Assembly: GCA_031379885.1 (NCBI GenBank)
Contig: JANNFN010000024.1
Coordinates: forward strand, 1-31,967
DNA length: 31,967 nucleotides
Direction: 5' to 3'
Source: Methylotenera_A sp031379885
GTDB lineage: Bacteria; Pseudomonadota; Gammaproteobacteria; Burkholderiales; Methylophilaceae
Under the pieces are notes generated by a model. That model did not search any database. It saw nothing but the letters and a program-made list of their open reading frames with translations, and was not told where the DNA came from. Each line of letters opens with the position of its first letter. Position 1 is the first letter of the stretch. The position numbers were made by a program, and so were the translations under genes. Of the stretch, positions 31,304 through 31,967 are shown piece after piece.

Positions 31304-31333
31304 TTTGACAGCATGTCAAAAAATAAGCATAAT
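31304..31333 (+). promoter_or_regulatory. Strong sigma-70 promoter for tRNA-Tyr-Gly-Thr-tuf, with overlapping palindrome
   Basis: TTGACA (31305-31310), a 17-base spacer and CATAAT (31328-31333). The GC-rich discriminator CGCGGG (31334-31339) is the form found in stringently controlled stable-RNA promoters. The -35 box lies inside a perfect inverted repeat, TTTGACA-gca-TGTCAAA (31304-31320). It sits between the first and second tRNA genes. Confidence 0.8.
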
Positions 31334-31347
31334 CGCGGGTTCGGTTA

Positions 31348-31432
31348 GGAGGGGTGGCCGAGTGGTTAAAGGCGACGGACTGTAAATCCGTTCTCTCAGA
31401 GTACGCTGGTTCGAATCCAGCCTCCTCCACCA
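31348..31432 (+). tRNA. tRNA-Tyr (anticodon GTA)
   Basis: 85 bases with encoded CCA. The acceptor GGAGGGG pairs with CTCCTCC, with one G-T pair. The anticodon loop is CTGTAAA with anticodon GTA. The long variable arm (TCTCTCAGAGTA) is as expected for tyrosine tRNA in bacteria. Confidence 0.97.
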
Positions 31433-31486
31433 AAACTGGATTTGATAAGAAAAGTAGGGGCCTGTTGGCGCTGGTTTAGCGGGTAC

Positions 31487-31562
31487 GCGGGTGTAGCTCA
31501 GTTGGTAGAGCTTCAGTTTTCCAAACTGAATGTCGCGAGTTCGAGCCTCGTCGCCCGCTCCA
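31487..31562 (+). tRNA. tRNA-Gly (anticodon TCC)
   Basis: 76 bases with encoded CCA. The acceptor GCGGGTG pairs with CGCCCGC, and the anticodon stem-loop CAGTTTTCCAAACTG gives anticodon TCC. The T arm GAGTTCGAGCCTC is intact. It corresponds to glyT in the E. coli order. Confidence 0.97.
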
Positions 31563-31591
31563 AAAATTGAGTTTATATGGTTAAGTTAGTT

Positions 31592-31666
<75 letters not shown>

Positions 31667-31683
31667 AAAAGCAGGCGCACTAA

Positions 31684-31712
31684 AGGTTTTAAATAACCAG
31701 AGGTTTTAAATA
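31684..31712 (+). repeat. 12-base direct repeat in the tuf leader
   Basis: AGGTTTTAAATA occurs at 31684-31695 and again at 31701-31712, a period of 17 bases, between the last tRNA and tuf. The function is unknown. Confidence 0.6.
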
Positions 31713-31720
31713 GTAGTGTT

Positions 31721-31748
31721 AAAGTTTTATTAAGTTAAATAAAACTTT
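31721..31748 (+). other. 11-bp perfect hairpin in the tRNA-tuf spacer
   Basis: AAAGTTTTATT (31721-31731) and AATAAAACTTT (31738-31748) are exact inverted repeats with a 6-base loop. No T-run follows, so it is not a typical terminator. It lies 91 bases before the tuf start. It could protect the tuf message after tRNA processing. Confidence 0.55.
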
Positions 31749-31839
31749 TGGATGTAGTAAAAAGTAGAGCTTAAAAAAATTAAGTTAATAAAATTTTAAT
31801 TAAATATTAAATCATAAAGATTACGCAAAGGACTTTAAA

Positions 31840-31967
31840 ATGGCAAAAGGCAAATTCGAACGGACCAAGCCGCACGTGAACGTGGGCACGATTGGACACG
31901 TGGATCATGGTAAAACAACGTTGACAGCAGCGATTACTACTATTCTTTCTAAAAAGTTTGGTGGCGA
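31840..31967 (+). CDS. tuf: Elongation factor Tu, 5' part (runs off the window)
   Basis: The first 42 codons of EF-Tu, the GTPase that brings aminoacyl-tRNA to the ribosome. MAKGKFERTKPHVNVGTIGHVDHGKTTL shows the usual N-terminus with the P-loop GHVDHGKT. A GGA motif (AAAGGAC) precedes the ATG at 31840. The tRNA block upstream identifies it as the tufB-type copy. The rest lies outside the window. Confidence 0.96.
   Translation, partial: MAKGKFERTKPHVNVGTIGHVDHGKTTLTAAITTILSKKFGG

Overview
The window looks like chromosomal backbone of an AT-rich betaproteobacterium, most likely a methylotroph of the Methylophilaceae (Methylotenera-like). This rests on three observations. The order mlaFEDCB - ABC exporter - ibaG - murA - his - hinT - tatABC - Deg protease - Nif3 - petABC - sspAB is typical of betaproteobacteria. 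The hexulose-6-phosphate synthase gene (hps) marks the ribulose monophosphate (RuMP) pathway of formaldehyde assimilation. The tRNA block Thr-Tyr-Gly-Thr-tuf is the conserved proteobacterial one. The genus assignment is inference. No phage, insertion sequence, CRISPR array or rRNA was seen, and no gene-free stretch exceeds 300 bases.

Layout. 1-1473, minus strand: a ttcA gene whose 3' end is broken at the window edge, then a pteridine-reductase-type SDR. 1512-3385, plus strand: a MidA-type methyltransferase and trmB, both with a TATAAT box almost touching the start codon. 3402-4591, minus strand: a small methyltransferase and engB. 4704-5339: a diheme cytochrome c4. 5336-7099, minus strand: a membrane sensor histidine kinase, divergent from a type IV pilin-like gene (7321-7965) that has a textbook sigma-54 promoter. 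8124-11381: the MlaFEDCB phospholipid transport operon. 11476-13193: an ABC-2 exporter pair. 13233-15086: ibaG, a CGFS glutaredoxin and murA.

15091-22989 holds the histidine pathway: hisG-hisD-hisC, then hps with its own promoter and terminator, then hisB-hisH-hisA-hisF-hisI-hisE. hinT and tatABC follow with overlapping or close spacing (22986-24637). 24649-26373, minus strand: an FMN-type PPOX protein and a DegS-like protease. 26422-27159: a Nif3-like protein. 27332-29966: petABC, the cytochrome bc1 complex. 30022-31052: sspA and sspB. 31129-31666: four tRNA genes. 31840 to the end: the start of tuf.

How the parts work together: tatABC would export the folded Rieske protein PetA encoded nearby, and cytochrome c4 and bc1 belong to the same respiratory chain. 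hps and the his pathway both draw on pentose phosphates. MlaFEDCB and MurA serve the cell envelope. SspB delivers substrates to ClpXP.

The most unusual object is hps. An apparently complete HPS domain (residues 1 to about 210) continues in frame into a Gly-rich linker, one predicted transmembrane helix (about 220-239) and an 88-residue Ala/Pro/acidic tail. This suggests a membrane-anchored formaldehyde-fixing enzyme. Other points worth a second look are the sigma-54 promoter with TGTC half-sites beside the sensor kinase, near-perfect hairpins in the leaders of hps, petABC and tuf, leaderless-type starts, and the broken ttcA end.
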